64,000 nt of DNA from Pseudomonas synxantha (lineage in GTDB: Bacteria; Pseudomonadota; Gammaproteobacteria; Pseudomonadales; Pseudomonadaceae). The DNA is taken from positions 3,968,001 to 4,032,000 of the forward strand of contig NZ_LT629786.1 in NCBI RefSeq assembly GCF_900105675.1. Reading direction: 5' to 3'. This document shows positions 33,339 through 41,747 of the stretch, piece after piece; position 1 is the first letter of the stretch, and each line of letters starts with the position of its first letter. The notes beneath the pieces are model-generated. The model made no database searches, was not told the origin of the DNA, and saw only the letters and a program-made list of their open reading frames with translations. Both the position numbers and the translations under genes were made by a program.

Positions 33339-35636
33339 TCAATGACCATTTCCAGAGTGCCCACCGGCCTGACCGGCGCCCTGCCCCGCGCCTTTGCCCG
33401 CTTGGGCTGATCGGCCACCTTCGTGCTCTCGCACGGCACCGGCCGCCTTGGCTTTCTCGGCCTCCTTGCCCAATTGGTCGACTGCCGCAAGATTACTTTT
33501 ACGTACGCTGTCGACGAAACCCTGGAACGGCACATCGGTGATACCGACAAGGCCGAAGTGGCCGTTTTCACCATCCAGCAGGCGCCCGGTCACCGGCTGG
33601 TCGAGGTACTGGAACCAATGCACGCCGACAATCGACGGCTCGGCCATGGCCTGCTTGAGAAAGGCGCTGTACGCCGCGCCGCGGTCTTCTTCGCGGGCCA
33701 GTTGCGTCACGCCGCCCCAAAACGGGCCACGGTCGGCGGAGCCAAAGTTGAATTCGGTGATCAGTACCGGTTTGTCCAATGCGCGCAGGGCGGCGAAGTC
33801 ATAACCGTCCTGGGGTTTGAGGGTGTACATGTTGAAGCTCAACACGTCGCAATACTGTGCGCACGACGCCACCGCTTCCGGGGTGCTCACTGCAAAACGG
33901 CCGCCCAGCAAGAGTTGGTTGGGCGCGTGCCACTTCAGCGAGTCAGAGATGGTCTTGAAGTAGGCATCGGCAAACGTCTTCTGGAAATACTTGAAGTCGG
34001 CTTCGATTTCCGGGTGTTCCGGGTTGGGCATCGGTGGCTCGAAGCCAGGGTCTTCCATCAGCTCCCAGCCCGCCAAATGAATGCCCCAAGCTTTGGACAG
34101 GCCTTCTTCGTTGCGGTATTTGTCGCGCAGTTGCTTGAGGAAGGCGCGTTTGGCCGGCACATCGGTGGTCATGCGCAAGGTGCCATAGGCCAGGGCGTAG
34201 CGGGACTTCGGATCGTCACCGGGACCTGCCCAGGCCAGTTCGTTGTCGGCAAAGAAGCCGATCAACCACGGGTCATCGCGGTGATCGCGCGCGGCGATAG
34301 CCACGGCGCGTTCGGTGGCCATGGCAAAGCGTGGGTCGAACGGGTCGGGCATGCCGCCCCACCAGTCGGTGCCGGTGCTGATGCTGGCGTAGTCACCCAC
34401 AATCGACAGCGGCAAGGTGTACGGCACGCGGTCGGCCGTGGCCAGGTCCGCATCGCTCCAGTTGCCCACGGTGTTGAAACCCCAGGCTTGCAGGCGGTCG
34501 AGGGTGTGGGTAACCCAGCGCTTCTGGTCCAGACCTTCACCGCCATAAGTGCGTTGCAGGTTGGCGCCATAGAAATCGTACCAGCGGCCCGAGCCAAAGC
34601 CACGTCCTTCGCCGGCACCGTTGCCGGTGCGGTTGTCGCCGCTGCCGTAATACTTGTCGAAAGGTTCGCCGGCCTTGGGCAGCGCCGCGAACATCCATTC
34701 ACGCCCCGCCACGTAGGTCTGGCTGTTGTCCGGCGCCACGGTATTGACGCCCAGGGAATAGAACGGATGGCCGTCGGGGGTCACCAGGTACCAGCGGCCA
34801 TCGCGCTTCTCGGTGCGAAAAAAGCCGCTGGCGTCGAATGCCGGGCCTTTGTTCCAGCCGCCATATGGGTCCAGGGAGGATTTGTCTCGCTCGGCCAGCC
34901 AGGTCTTGAGCTGCTGCTGCTCCTTGGCGGCCAAAGCCTTGAGCTGGTCATCGCTGCTGACCTTTTCCGGCCAGCGCGCGCGTGTGGACTGCCCATAGGC
35001 GTCGACCAATTCGCTGTAGGCGGCTTTCAACACCGGCTCGCTGTCCTGCACGCCGAAGCGCTCCAGCAGGATGCTTTGGGCGGCGTTGGGCTTGATCATC
35101 GACAGGGTCACCGAGACCACTTGGCTGCGGTCGATTTCCCCGGCACTACCGGCCAGCAACACCCGCTGGCCCTCCACGGTGATAGGCATAGGCGGGCCGG
35201 CCTTCATGCCCTGGCTCAGTGGCGAGTTGACTTGCAGCGGCACCAGCAGGGTCTGGGCCGGGCCGGCCGGCAGGTCGACGCGGCTGACCAGGGTCTTGCC
35301 GTCGGCGCTCTGCACCTTGATGTAGAGAGTCAGCGCCCAGTTCATGGCGCTTTGGATACGCAGGCTCATGGCGCTGGATTGCGACCAGTCCCACACGCCG
35401 GTTTGCGGGCTGAGCACCAGGCTCGGCTCGGCCGCCGGGTTGAAGGTGATGCGGCGCAGCACCTCGCCTTCGGGCGTTTGTTCGGCGTTGTATTGCGGCA
35501 GGCTGGCGTCCTGGGTCGCCACCTTGACCACATCGGCAGGCCGGACAAAGTTGAACAGCGTTTGTTGCCCCGCTGGTGCGGCCATCAGTGGCGCAGCGAA
35601 CAGCAAGGCAAACAGGGCGGGCAGCGTGCGAATCAT
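33339..35636 (-). CDS. Secreted glycoside hydrolase, beta-agarase/beta-galactosidase-like
   Basis: A 765-residue exported enzyme. Signal peptide residues 1-20 (MIRTLPALFALLFAAPLMAA). A beta-sandwich N-terminal domain (about 20-240) precedes a TIM barrel of the GH-A clan: the acid/base glutamate is expected in FFADNELAWAG and the nucleophile in KPVLITEFNFGS. Relatives are annotated as agarase or beta-galactosidase, but the real polysaccharide is unknown; a role in exopolysaccharide processing is possible. An unusual Gly/Ala/Gln-rich tail (AGKGAGQGAGQAGGHSGNGH) follows the catalytic domain. ATG 35636 opens the signal peptide; the longer frame to 35777 overlaps dinG and is rejected. Confidence 0.82.
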   Translation of the reverse strand: MIRTLPALFALLFAAPLMAAPAGQQTLFNFVRPADVVKVATQDASLPQYNAEQTPEGEVLRRITFNPAAEPSLVLSPQTGVWDWSQSSAMSLRIQSAMNWALTLYIKVQSADGKTLVSRVDLPAGPAQTLLVPLQVNSPLSQGMKAGPPMPITVEGQRVLLAGSAGEIDRSQVVSVTLSMIKPNAAQSILLERFGVQDSEPVLKAAYSELVDAYGQSTRARWPEKVSSDDQLKALAAKEQQQLKTWLAERDKSSLDPYGGWNKGPAFDASGFFRTEKRDGRWYLVTPDGHPFYSLGVNTVAPDNSQTYVAGREWMFAALPKAGEPFDKYYGSGDNRTGNGAGEGRGFGSGRWYDFYGANLQRTYGGEGLDQKRWVTHTLDRLQAWGFNTVGNWSDADLATADRVPYTLPLSIVGDYASISTGTDWWGGMPDPFDPRFAMATERAVAIAARDHRDDPWLIGFFADNELAWAGPGDDPKSRYALAYGTLRMTTDVPAKRAFLKQLRDKYRNEEGLSKAWGIHLAGWELMEDPGFEPPMPNPEHPEIEADFKYFQKTFADAYFKTISDSLKWHAPNQLLLGGRFAVSTPEAVASCAQYCDVLSFNMYTLKPQDGYDFAALRALDKPVLITEFNFGSADRGPFWGGVTQLAREEDRGAAYSAFLKQAMAEPSIVGVHWFQYLDQPVTGRLLDGENGHFGLVGITDVPFQGFVDSVRKSNLAAVDQLGKEAEKAKAAGAVREHEGGRSAQAGKGAGQGAGQAGGHSGNGH

Positions 35637-35724
35637 ACGAACAAGGTTCTCCCAGACGGCCGATGAATGGCCTGATGATAGTGATGAGATAGACCACGAA
35701 GTGGGCGAATTCGCCCACGGTGGC

Positions 35725-37869
35725 TTAAGAAATTTCGCGCCTGAACGGCGGCAAGGCATTGAGGATAGCCTTGCCATAGCGCTGGGTGACCAGGCGGCGG
35801 TCGAGCAAGGTGATGGTGCCCCGGTCTTCCTCGGTACGCAGCAAGCGCCCGCAGGCCTGCACCAGCTTCAGTGAAGCATCCGGCACCGAGATTTCCATGA
35901 ACGGGTTGCCGCCCCGGGCTTCGATCCATTCGGCCAACGCGGCCTCGACCGGGTCATCAGGCACCGAGAACGGGATCTTGGCGATTACCACGTGTTCGCA
36001 GTAGGCCCCGGGCAAGTCCACGCCTTCGGCAAAACTCGCCAGGCCAAACAGCACGCTGGAATCACCGCCATCGACCCGCGCCTTGTGCTTGTTCAGGGTT
36101 TCCTGCTTGGACAGGTTGCCCTGGATAAACACCTGCTTGCGCCAGTCGCGATCAAGGCCATCGAACACGTCCTGCATCTGTTTGCGCGACGAGAACAGCA
36201 CCAGGGTGCCGCGGGAGCCTTCGACCAACGATGGCAGGTCGCGAATGATCGCCGCGGTGTGCGCCGCCGCATCCCGAGGATCGGCCTTGAGGTCCGGAAC
36301 CCGCAGCACACCGGCGTCGGCGTGATGAAAGGGGCTGGGCACCACGGCGGTTACGGCCTTTTTCGGCAGGCCGGCGCGCATGCGGAAACGGTCGAAGGTG
36401 CCCAGGGCGGTCAGCGTGGCCGAGGTCACCAGGCAGCCGTAGGCCACGTTCCACAGGTTGCGGCGCAGCATTTCGGCGGCGAGGATCGGGCTGGCGTTGA
36501 CCTCGATATCAAACAGCGCACCGCTTTCCGACAGCGTCAGCCAACGGGCCATCGGCGGGTTGTCTTCCGGGTCTTCGACGGTGAAAGCGGTCCACAGCTC
36601 CCAGTTGCCCTGGGAGCGGGACAGCAGGCTGCCGAACAGCGGGTACCATTCTTCGGCCTGGTTGCTGGCGATGCCGATATTAACCTCGCCATCCATGCCT
36701 TCCTTGAGCAAGTCGGTCAGGCGGGTGAACAGGTCGGTCAGGCGTGAAAAGCCCTTCTTCAACTCGATGCCCATTTCGCGCATGTGCTCGGGAATCATCC
36801 CACCGACAAAGCGGTGGCGCGGGCGCTCACGGCCCTCGACGTCTTCACCGGGCTTGAAGTCTGCGACCTGTTCGCAGGCGCTGAACATGAACTGCTGCTG
36901 GGTCTTGATCTCGCGCGCCAGTTCCGGCACCTGCTCGATCAGCTTGCCCAGGTCACCGGGCAGCGGATGCTGGGCCAGCAACTTGGTAAGGTTCTTGGCG
37001 GTGGTTTCCAGCCAGTCGGCGGTGGAACGCAGGCGTGTGTAATGGGCGAAGTGGCCGATGGCCTTGTCCGGCAGGTGGTGACCTTCATCGAATACGTAGA
37101 GGGTGTCGCGCGGATCGGGCAACACGGCGCCGCCGCCCAAGGCCAGGTCGGCCAGCACCATGTCGTGGTTGGTGACGATGACGTCAACCTTGCCCATGCC
37201 TTCGCGTGCCTTGTAGAAGGCGCACTGGCCAAAGTTGGGGCAATGGCGGTTGGTGCACTGGCTGTGGTCGGTGGTCAGGCGCGCCCAGTCGGCATCTTCC
37301 AGGGCGGTGGGCCAGCTGTCACGGTCGCCGTCCCATTTATTCCCCGCCAGCTTCTCGATCATGCTGGTAAACAGCTTCTGGCTGGCCTCATCGACCTCGA
37401 TCTTGAAGCCTTCTTCTTCGAACAATGAGGCGGTGGCGGTTTGCGCGTGGCCTTCCTGCAGCAGGACGTCGAGCTTGGACAGGCACATGTAGCGGCCACG
37501 GCCCTTGGCCAGGGCAAAAGTAAAGCTCAAGCCGCTGTTACGCATCAGGTCAGGCAAGTCTTTGTAGACAATCTGCTCTTGCAGGGCGACGGTGGCGGTG
37601 GCGATCACCAGGCGCTTGCCGGCGGCCTTGGCGGTGGGGATCGCGGCAAGGCTGTAGGCCACGGTCTTGCCGGTACCGGTACCGGCCTCGACGGCCACGA
37701 CCGCGGGTTCGCCTTCGCGGCGGCCTTCGTCGTCGGTGTCGATATCCCCGAGGACTTTCGCCACTTCGGCGATCATCAGGCGTTGGCCGTAGCGCGGTTT
37801 CAAGCTCTTGGCTTCGAGAAAACGCGAATAGGCGCCCTGGATCGTGGTTTTGAGTTCAGTGCTGATCAT
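35725..37869 (-). CDS. dinG: ATP-dependent DNA helicase DinG
   Basis: A 714-residue XPD-like superfamily 2 helicase with a 4Fe-4S cluster, which unwinds 5'-tailed duplexes, R-loops and D-loops. Walker A EAGTGTGKT is at residues 61-69; the cluster cysteines are C129 and C205, C210, C216 (CTNRHCPNFGQC); the DEAH box reads DEGHH (261-265). C-terminal helicase motifs VLFSSRKQMQDVFDGL, GLASFAEGVDLPG and QACGRLLRTEEDRG are intact. Length equals E. coli DinG. A LexA-like box sits 23 bp upstream of the start, in keeping with SOS control known for E. coli dinG. Divergent from the CopD-like gene. Confidence 0.96.
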   Translation of the reverse strand: MISTELKTTIQGAYSRFLEAKSLKPRYGQRLMIAEVAKVLGDIDTDDEGRREGEPAVVAVEAGTGTGKTVAYSLAAIPTAKAAGKRLVIATATVALQEQIVYKDLPDLMRNSGLSFTFALAKGRGRYMCLSKLDVLLQEGHAQTATASLFEEEGFKIEVDEASQKLFTSMIEKLAGNKWDGDRDSWPTALEDADWARLTTDHSQCTNRHCPNFGQCAFYKAREGMGKVDVIVTNHDMVLADLALGGGAVLPDPRDTLYVFDEGHHLPDKAIGHFAHYTRLRSTADWLETTAKNLTKLLAQHPLPGDLGKLIEQVPELAREIKTQQQFMFSACEQVADFKPGEDVEGRERPRHRFVGGMIPEHMREMGIELKKGFSRLTDLFTRLTDLLKEGMDGEVNIGIASNQAEEWYPLFGSLLSRSQGNWELWTAFTVEDPEDNPPMARWLTLSESGALFDIEVNASPILAAEMLRRNLWNVAYGCLVTSATLTALGTFDRFRMRAGLPKKAVTAVVPSPFHHADAGVLRVPDLKADPRDAAAHTAAIIRDLPSLVEGSRGTLVLFSSRKQMQDVFDGLDRDWRKQVFIQGNLSKQETLNKHKARVDGGDSSVLFGLASFAEGVDLPGAYCEHVVIAKIPFSVPDDPVEAALAEWIEARGGNPFMEISVPDASLKLVQACGRLLRTEEDRGTITLLDRRLVTQRYGKAILNALPPFRREIS

Positions 37870-37891
37870 GGATAGTCGGGCGCAAAAAACG

Positions 37892-37907
37892 CTGGATAAA
37901 TTTTCAG
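37892..37907 (-). promoter_or_regulatory. Putative LexA box upstream of dinG
   Basis: Read on the minus strand CTGAAAATTTATCCAG has the invariant CTG-N10-CAG frame with an AT-rich centre, lying 23-38 bp before the dinG start, where a promoter is expected. The inner positions deviate from the ideal CTGTATATAAATACAG. Confidence 0.6.
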
Positions 37908-37968
37908 TGGTTCGGATCGGCCGCTATCATACCCCGCTAATTAATCCCGCGCAGAACGGAGTACCACA

Positions 37969-38433
37969 ATGACCGCGTTTAGCTTCGCTTACACCCTGCA
38001 TGTACTGGCTGCCCTGATCTGGGTCGGCGGTATGTTTTTCGCCTGGATGATCCTGCGCCCCGCCGCCATGGCGGCCCTTGAGGGCCCTGCCCGGCTCAAG
38101 CTGTGGGCGAATGTGTTTCAACGTTTTTTTGTATGGGTGTGGGTGACGGTGCTGGTTTTGCCGATCAGCGGCATAGGCCTTTTGCACCTGCGCTTCAACG
38201 GTTTTGAGACTGCACCGCGCTATGTGCAGGTGATGATGGGTTTGTATCTAATAATGACGGCGCTGTTTATCCGCATCCAGGCGTTGAAGTTCCCGGAGCT
38301 TCGCAAGGCGGTGGCGGCCGAGGATTGGCCAGCGGGCGCGGCTGCGCTGGGGCAGATTCGCAGGTTGGTGGGGATTAATCTCATCGTGGGGTTGGTAGTG
38401 GTGGCGATCGCTTCGGCTCGGCCGATGTTCTGA
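37969..38433 (+). CDS. CopD-like integral membrane protein
   Basis: A 154-residue protein with four hydrophobic segments (about residues 5-28, 48-70, 82-102, 130-150). LHVLAALIWVGGMFFAWMILRP and the later RFFVWVWVTVLVLPISGIGLL match the short CopD/DUF2269-like family annotated as copper resistance D domain. Conserved His in the first segment may bind a metal or haem, but a link with copper is not proven. It is the last gene before repeat copy B. Confidence 0.8.
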   Translation: MTAFSFAYTLHVLAALIWVGGMFFAWMILRPAAMAALEGPARLKLWANVFQRFFVWVWVTVLVLPISGIGLLHLRFNGFETAPRYVQVMMGLYLIMTALFIRIQALKFPELRKAVAAEDWPAGAAALGQIRRLVGINLIVGLVVVAIASARPMF

Positions 38434-38458
38434 GGCGCGCTTATATCGCTATCTGGCT

Positions 38459-38895
38459 TAGGCACCTACACCACTTTATAGCAGTCAACGGTAACCACGA
38501 TGCGCAGCGAACCGCTCTTGATCTTGATCTTGATCTTGATCTTGATCTTGATCTGCTTTTGATCTTAGGCGCCCCGTCAAACCACGCTGGCCGGAATTCG
38601 ACAGGGATTTGGGGGGTAAACCGGCAGGGATGCCGGTTTAGCCGCCCCGCGCCATGGATGGCGCGTGGCGGCGGCCCCCCAAATCCCTGTCGGATTACGG
38701 GCACACCGAGCCTAAGCGAGGTGCCGAGTGGTGGGGCAAGAGCCTTTTGGTTACTTTTGGGCTCTTTTCAAAAGTGACCCGCTGTAAAAGCGGAACCAAT
38801 AGTGGCCGTAACCTAAATAACGGATATGTACTCGATCAAAGTCCAACATGCTGGTCGGCTGTGAGGCCGCCATCGGGGGCAAGCCCCCTCCCACA
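38459..38895 (-). repeat. ~430 bp structured repeat, copy B (inverted relative to copy A)
   Basis: Same element as at 26398-26841, opposite orientation. The three-way-junction core is at about 38596-38697. The end near 38517-38552 has six tandem CTTGAT units (36 bp) against two in copy A. A REP (38872-38895) borders the other end; the left border, ATCGCTATCTGGCTTAGG, is a decayed REP boundary. No gene is seen between 38434 and 38971. Confidence 0.85.
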
Positions 38896-38953
38896 TTTTG
38901 GAATGCATTCCAAAATGAGGGAGGGCGGTGCGACGATTGGACTTGCCCCCGAT
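38872..38953. repeat. Degenerate REPIN with a perfect 24-bp palindrome
   Basis: The first arm (38872-38895) is an intact REP; the second (about 38914-38953) is disrupted by about 16 bases. Between them CATTTTGGAATG/CATTCCAAAATG (38894-38917) is a perfect palindrome. Confidence 0.75.
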
Positions 38954-38971
38954 AGCGTCAGACCAGGCGAC

Positions 38972-39730
38972 TCAGAGCCGCTGAATGGTCACAGACCCTG
39001 CAGGCCCAGCCGGCCCCGGCTGCCCTTCCAACCCGGCCCGGCCCTTGTCGCCGCCATCAGCACGGTACACCAGGCACCCCTTCGACTGCCCACCCTTCCC
39101 GGGTTTGCCCGCTATACCGGCCAAACCGCCGGCGCCACCATCAACCCAGACCTTGATTTTGTCGCCAGGAAAGTCTTGCGGCAACTCCAGCCTTACACTC
39201 GCCCCCGAAGCACCCGGCAGGCCGTCGCCGCCGTTGTCACCGTTGGCCCCGCGCCCAGCCGAACCCCACGTACACCCCGGGTCCTCGCCGTTGGCACCAT
39301 CGAGCCCCGCATACCCCTGGGCACCGGCACCGCCGCGGGCGTCCACAGACAATTCTTCAGCGCTAAGGTCGTTGATCCGCAAGATCAGGTCACGGCCAGC
39401 CTTGGCTGGTTTTTCATGGGTGCCAGGGGCCCCGCGTGAAGTGATCTGGCTACCGTGCTCCAGTTGCGCCTGGCGCACTTGCATTTGCAGCGCAGTATTG
39501 CCGGGGACAATGGCGATGCGTGCGTCGCGCCCCAGGTGCAGCTCCTCCACCGTGACCTGGCTGATAGTGGACGGAATCAGCAAAGTGCCGTAGTCCGCTA
39601 CCTCCAGGCGCTCCAGTTGCAGCACGCTGGTACTGCTGGGCAGGCGCATCAACGAGTTGGTTTCGACACTGACGCTCTGGGCCAGGGCAACGGGGCTGAC
39701 CAACAGGGCCAGCAAAAAAACCTTACGCAT
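38972..39730 (-). CDS. Exported collagen-like Gly-rich protein
   Basis: A 252-residue secreted or surface protein. Signal peptide MRKVFLLALLVSPVALA (residues 1-17). The N-terminal half (about 18-125) is a repetitive beta-rich region (SVLQLERLEVADYGTLLIPS, VEELHLGRDARIAI), and the C-terminal half is Gly-rich with collagen-like GXY stretches broken by a non-repetitive insert: GGAGAQGYAGLDGANG, RGANGDNGGDGLPGASG, then LELPQDFPGDKIKVWVDGG, AGIAGKPGKGG and GLEGQPGPAGPAG. Two Cys (GCTWG and KGCLVY) may form a disulfide. Function unknown. AGGAG lies seven bases before the second ATG of an ATGATG, so 39730 is chosen over 39733. Confidence 0.75.
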   Translation of the reverse strand: MRKVFLLALLVSPVALAQSVSVETNSLMRLPSSTSVLQLERLEVADYGTLLIPSTISQVTVEELHLGRDARIAIVPGNTALQMQVRQAQLEHGSQITSRGAPGTHEKPAKAGRDLILRINDLSAEELSVDARGGAGAQGYAGLDGANGEDPGCTWGSAGRGANGDNGGDGLPGASGASVRLELPQDFPGDKIKVWVDGGAGGLAGIAGKPGKGGQSKGCLVYRADGGDKGRAGLEGQPGPAGPAGSVTIQRL

Positions 39731-39916
39731 CATGGGGCTCCTGAGTGTTTTCAAATTTTTCTTTGGATGCACAGTAACGACTTCTACAGGCGATTTGCCA
39801 GTGAAGGATCAAAAAACTTCCGATGAGACGGTTACTGGCAGATAGGTATCGACCGCCGCGCTAGGCCCACGCGCTCAGCCGCGCTAGTCTCTACGGTCTT
39901 GATGTGAGGATTTGCA

Positions 39917-40414
39917 ATGACCGCTGGAATTTCTTCCCGTACGCCCCAGCAAGCCTTGGCTGCCTTGCTTGATCTTCAAGGGCCAAAGCGCTTGCTGCTA
40001 GTGGGTGCCAGCCAATTCCCGGCGCTGGATGCCTTTGAGCAGGCCCACCCTGACACCCAGGTTTTCCGGGCAGCGCCAGGGCCGTTACCGCCGGAACTGG
40101 CGGCGCAGCGTTTTGACCTGGCGTTGGTAGTCGACTGCCTGGAGCACCTGTCAAAAGCGCAGGGTCTGACCTTGCTCGGCGGCATTCGCAACCTCAATGC
40201 CAGCCGCATTGCCGTGCTGGTCGACCTGGGCGCCTGCGCCTGGAAGGAAACCGATTTTTTCTCCCTGGCCTTGCAAGCCGGCGAGCGCTTCCAGCGCGAT
40301 GAGCAGGTCCTGACGCTGTTTACCTATGATCTGCTTGACTATAAACAGGTGCCGGACTGGCTCAACGCCCGCTTCTGGGCCAACCCGGAAAACTTCGGAA
40401 AGTATTGGTGGTAA
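39917..40414 (+). CDS. DUF6231 family protein
   Basis: A 165-residue cytoplasmic protein of the DUF6231 family. The early part [20 protein letters not shown] and [28 protein letters not shown] resemble a methyltransferase-like Rossmann fold without an obvious SAM motif. The C-terminal [31 protein letters not shown] (in part) is highly conserved in Pseudomonas. Function unknown. First gene of a tight cluster of four; four bases separate it from the next. Confidence 0.82.
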   Translation: MTAGISSRTPQQALAALLDLQGPKRLLLVGASQFPALDAFEQAHPDTQVFRAAPGPLPPELAAQRFDLALVVDCLEHLSKAQGLTLLGGIRNLNASRIAVLVDLGACAWKETDFFSLALQAGERFQRDEQVLTLFTYDLLDYKQVPDWLNARFWANPENFGKYWW

Positions 40415-40418
40415 CCCG

Positions 40419-40889
40419 ATGAGTACATCCATTTGCCCGTGCGGCAGCGGCAATCTGCTGGATGCCTGCTGCGGCCACTATCACGCCGGCCACCCGGCAC
40501 CCTGCGCGAGCGCGTTGATGCGCTCGCGCTACAGCGCCTATGTGCTGGGCCTGGTCGATTACCTGGTAGCCACTACCCTGCCCGCGCAACAGGCCGGGCT
40601 GGACCGCGACGCCATCGCCGCCTGGAGTGCCCAGAGCACCTGGCTGGGCCTTGAGGTGGAAAGCTCAGAAGTGTTCGGCGGCCAGCCGGAACACGCCTTC
40701 GTCACCTTTACCGCACGCTGGCATGACAGCAGCGGCGAACACAGCCACCGTGAGCAATCATCTTTCGTACAGAATGATGGACGCTGGTACTTCATCGACC
40801 CGACGGTGGACGTGACGATCGGACGTAATGATGTATGTTTGTGTGGCAGTGGGCAGAAATTCAAGAAGTGTTGCTCCAGCTACCTCTAA
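40419..40889 (+). CDS. YchJ-family protein with two SEC-C zinc motifs
   Basis: A 156-residue protein. An N-terminal SEC-C motif [14 protein letters not shown] (residues 6-19) and a C-terminal one [13 protein letters not shown] (about 142-154) flank an NTF2-like domain ([29 protein letters not shown]). Zn2+ binding by SEC-C is known from SecA; the job of YchJ is not. ATG 40419 follows the previous stop by four bases. Confidence 0.87.
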   Translation: MSTSICPCGSGNLLDACCGHYHAGHPAPCASALMRSRYSAYVLGLVDYLVATTLPAQQAGLDRDAIAAWSAQSTWLGLEVESSEVFGGQPEHAFVTFTARWHDSSGEHSHREQSSFVQNDGRWYFIDPTVDVTIGRNDVCLCGSGQKFKKCCSSYL

Positions 40890-40910
40890 TCACTCGAAAG
40901 GGATAACGCC

Positions 40911-41393
40911 ATGCTTCGGATATACAGCTTGATGCTGGCGTTGACCCTGGGCCTCACCGGCTGCGCGTCCTGGTTCGAAGACGATTCGCCTGCGCCCCAC
41001 GTATCCCTGGTCAAGGTCGAAGTGGTGCGGGCCAAGCTGCTGGAGCAGAAGTTCAAGCTGTACTTTCGCGTGGACAACCGCGACGACGCCGACCTGACGG
41101 TGCGTGGCCTGGTCTATAAGATCAGCCTGGGCAACCTGCTGCTGACCGAGGGCGAGTCCAACGAATGGCTGACCGTACCGCCGCGCAGTCATAAGTTCTT
41201 CCGGATTTCGGTACGCACCAACCTCTGGCCGCAGGTACGTGACGTGGTACAGATGCTGAAAAACCCTGACCAGCCCGTGCCTTATCGCCTGGAAGGCGAA
41301 CTGAAAACCGGATTATTCATCGGTAATGACGTGCAGGTCGCGCACAATGGCGAGATAATCCCCGGCGATTTTATTCCGGAGCAACATCGATGA
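40911..41393 (+). CDS. LEA type 2 family lipoprotein
   Basis: A 160-residue lipoprotein with lipobox LTGCA (Cys18). The mature part is an immunoglobulin-like LEA14/WHy (water stress and hypersensitive response) domain: [57 protein letters not shown]. Such domains are linked to desiccation tolerance; in Pseudomonas the role is unproven. Its stop overlaps the next gene by four bases. Confidence 0.86.
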   Translation: MLRIYSLMLALTLGLTGCASWFEDDSPAPHVSLVKVEVVRAKLLEQKFKLYFRVDNRDDADLTVRGLVYKISLGNLLLTEGESNEWLTVPPRSHKFFRISVRTNLWPQVRDVVQMLKNPDQPVPYRLEGELKTGLFIGNDVQVAHNGEIIPGDFIPEQHR

Positions 41394-41590
41394 CTCAGCA
41401 ACCCCATGTCCATGGTCCCGACTGCAATCACGATCATGAACACCATGACCACGACCACGGCCATGTCCACGGCCCGAACTGCGGCCACGCTCACCAGGAG
41501 CCCGTGCGCAATGCCTTGAAGGATGTGGGTCGTAACGATCCTTGCCCGTGCGGCAGTGCGAAGAAATTCAAAAAGTGCCATGGTGCATAA
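41390..41590 (+). CDS. Small His-rich SEC-C metal-binding protein
   Basis: A 66-residue protein. Residues 1-36 are dominated by histidine, aspartate and two cysteines ([28 protein letters not shown]), a strong metal-binding tail; the rest is the SEC-C zinc motif [16 protein letters not shown], which pairs with the motifs of the YchJ protein two genes upstream. A zinc store or delivery protein is a reasonable guess. Start ATG overlaps the LEA2 stop. Confidence 0.85.
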   Translation: MTQQPHVHGPDCNHDHEHHDHDHGHVHGPNCGHAHQEPVRNALKDVGRNDPCPCGSAKKFKKCHGA

Positions 41591-41608
41591 GCCACACTGA
41601 AGACCAAA

Positions 41609-41636
41609 ATGTGGGAGCAAGCCCCCTCCCACATTG
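41609..41636. repeat. Collapsed REP
   Basis: ATGTGGGAGCAAGCCCCCTC...ACAT: the outer parts of two REPs joined with the middle lost, leaving a 28-bp imperfect palindrome. Located between the SEC-C gene and quiP. Confidence 0.7.
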
Positions 41637-41747
41637 ATTTGCACATAGCTTGAGCGCTCACGCAATTACACAACTCCTGCTTGCGTCGTATCGCCGCGCT
41701 CACTAACGTAGCGCCTTTACTGACGCTACCCCCGCAGGAGCTTTGCC

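Noticed and set aside
33423..35666. Open frame of 747 codons on the plus strand over the glycoside hydrolase gene
   Set aside because: Antisense frame in a high-GC gene; no start signals, composition rich in Ala/Gly/Arg/His, while the minus strand encodes a signal peptide and catalytic motifs.
38654..39439. Plus-strand frame across repeat copy B and the collagen-like gene
   Set aside because: Same repeat sequence read in one frame; overlaps a real minus-strand gene.
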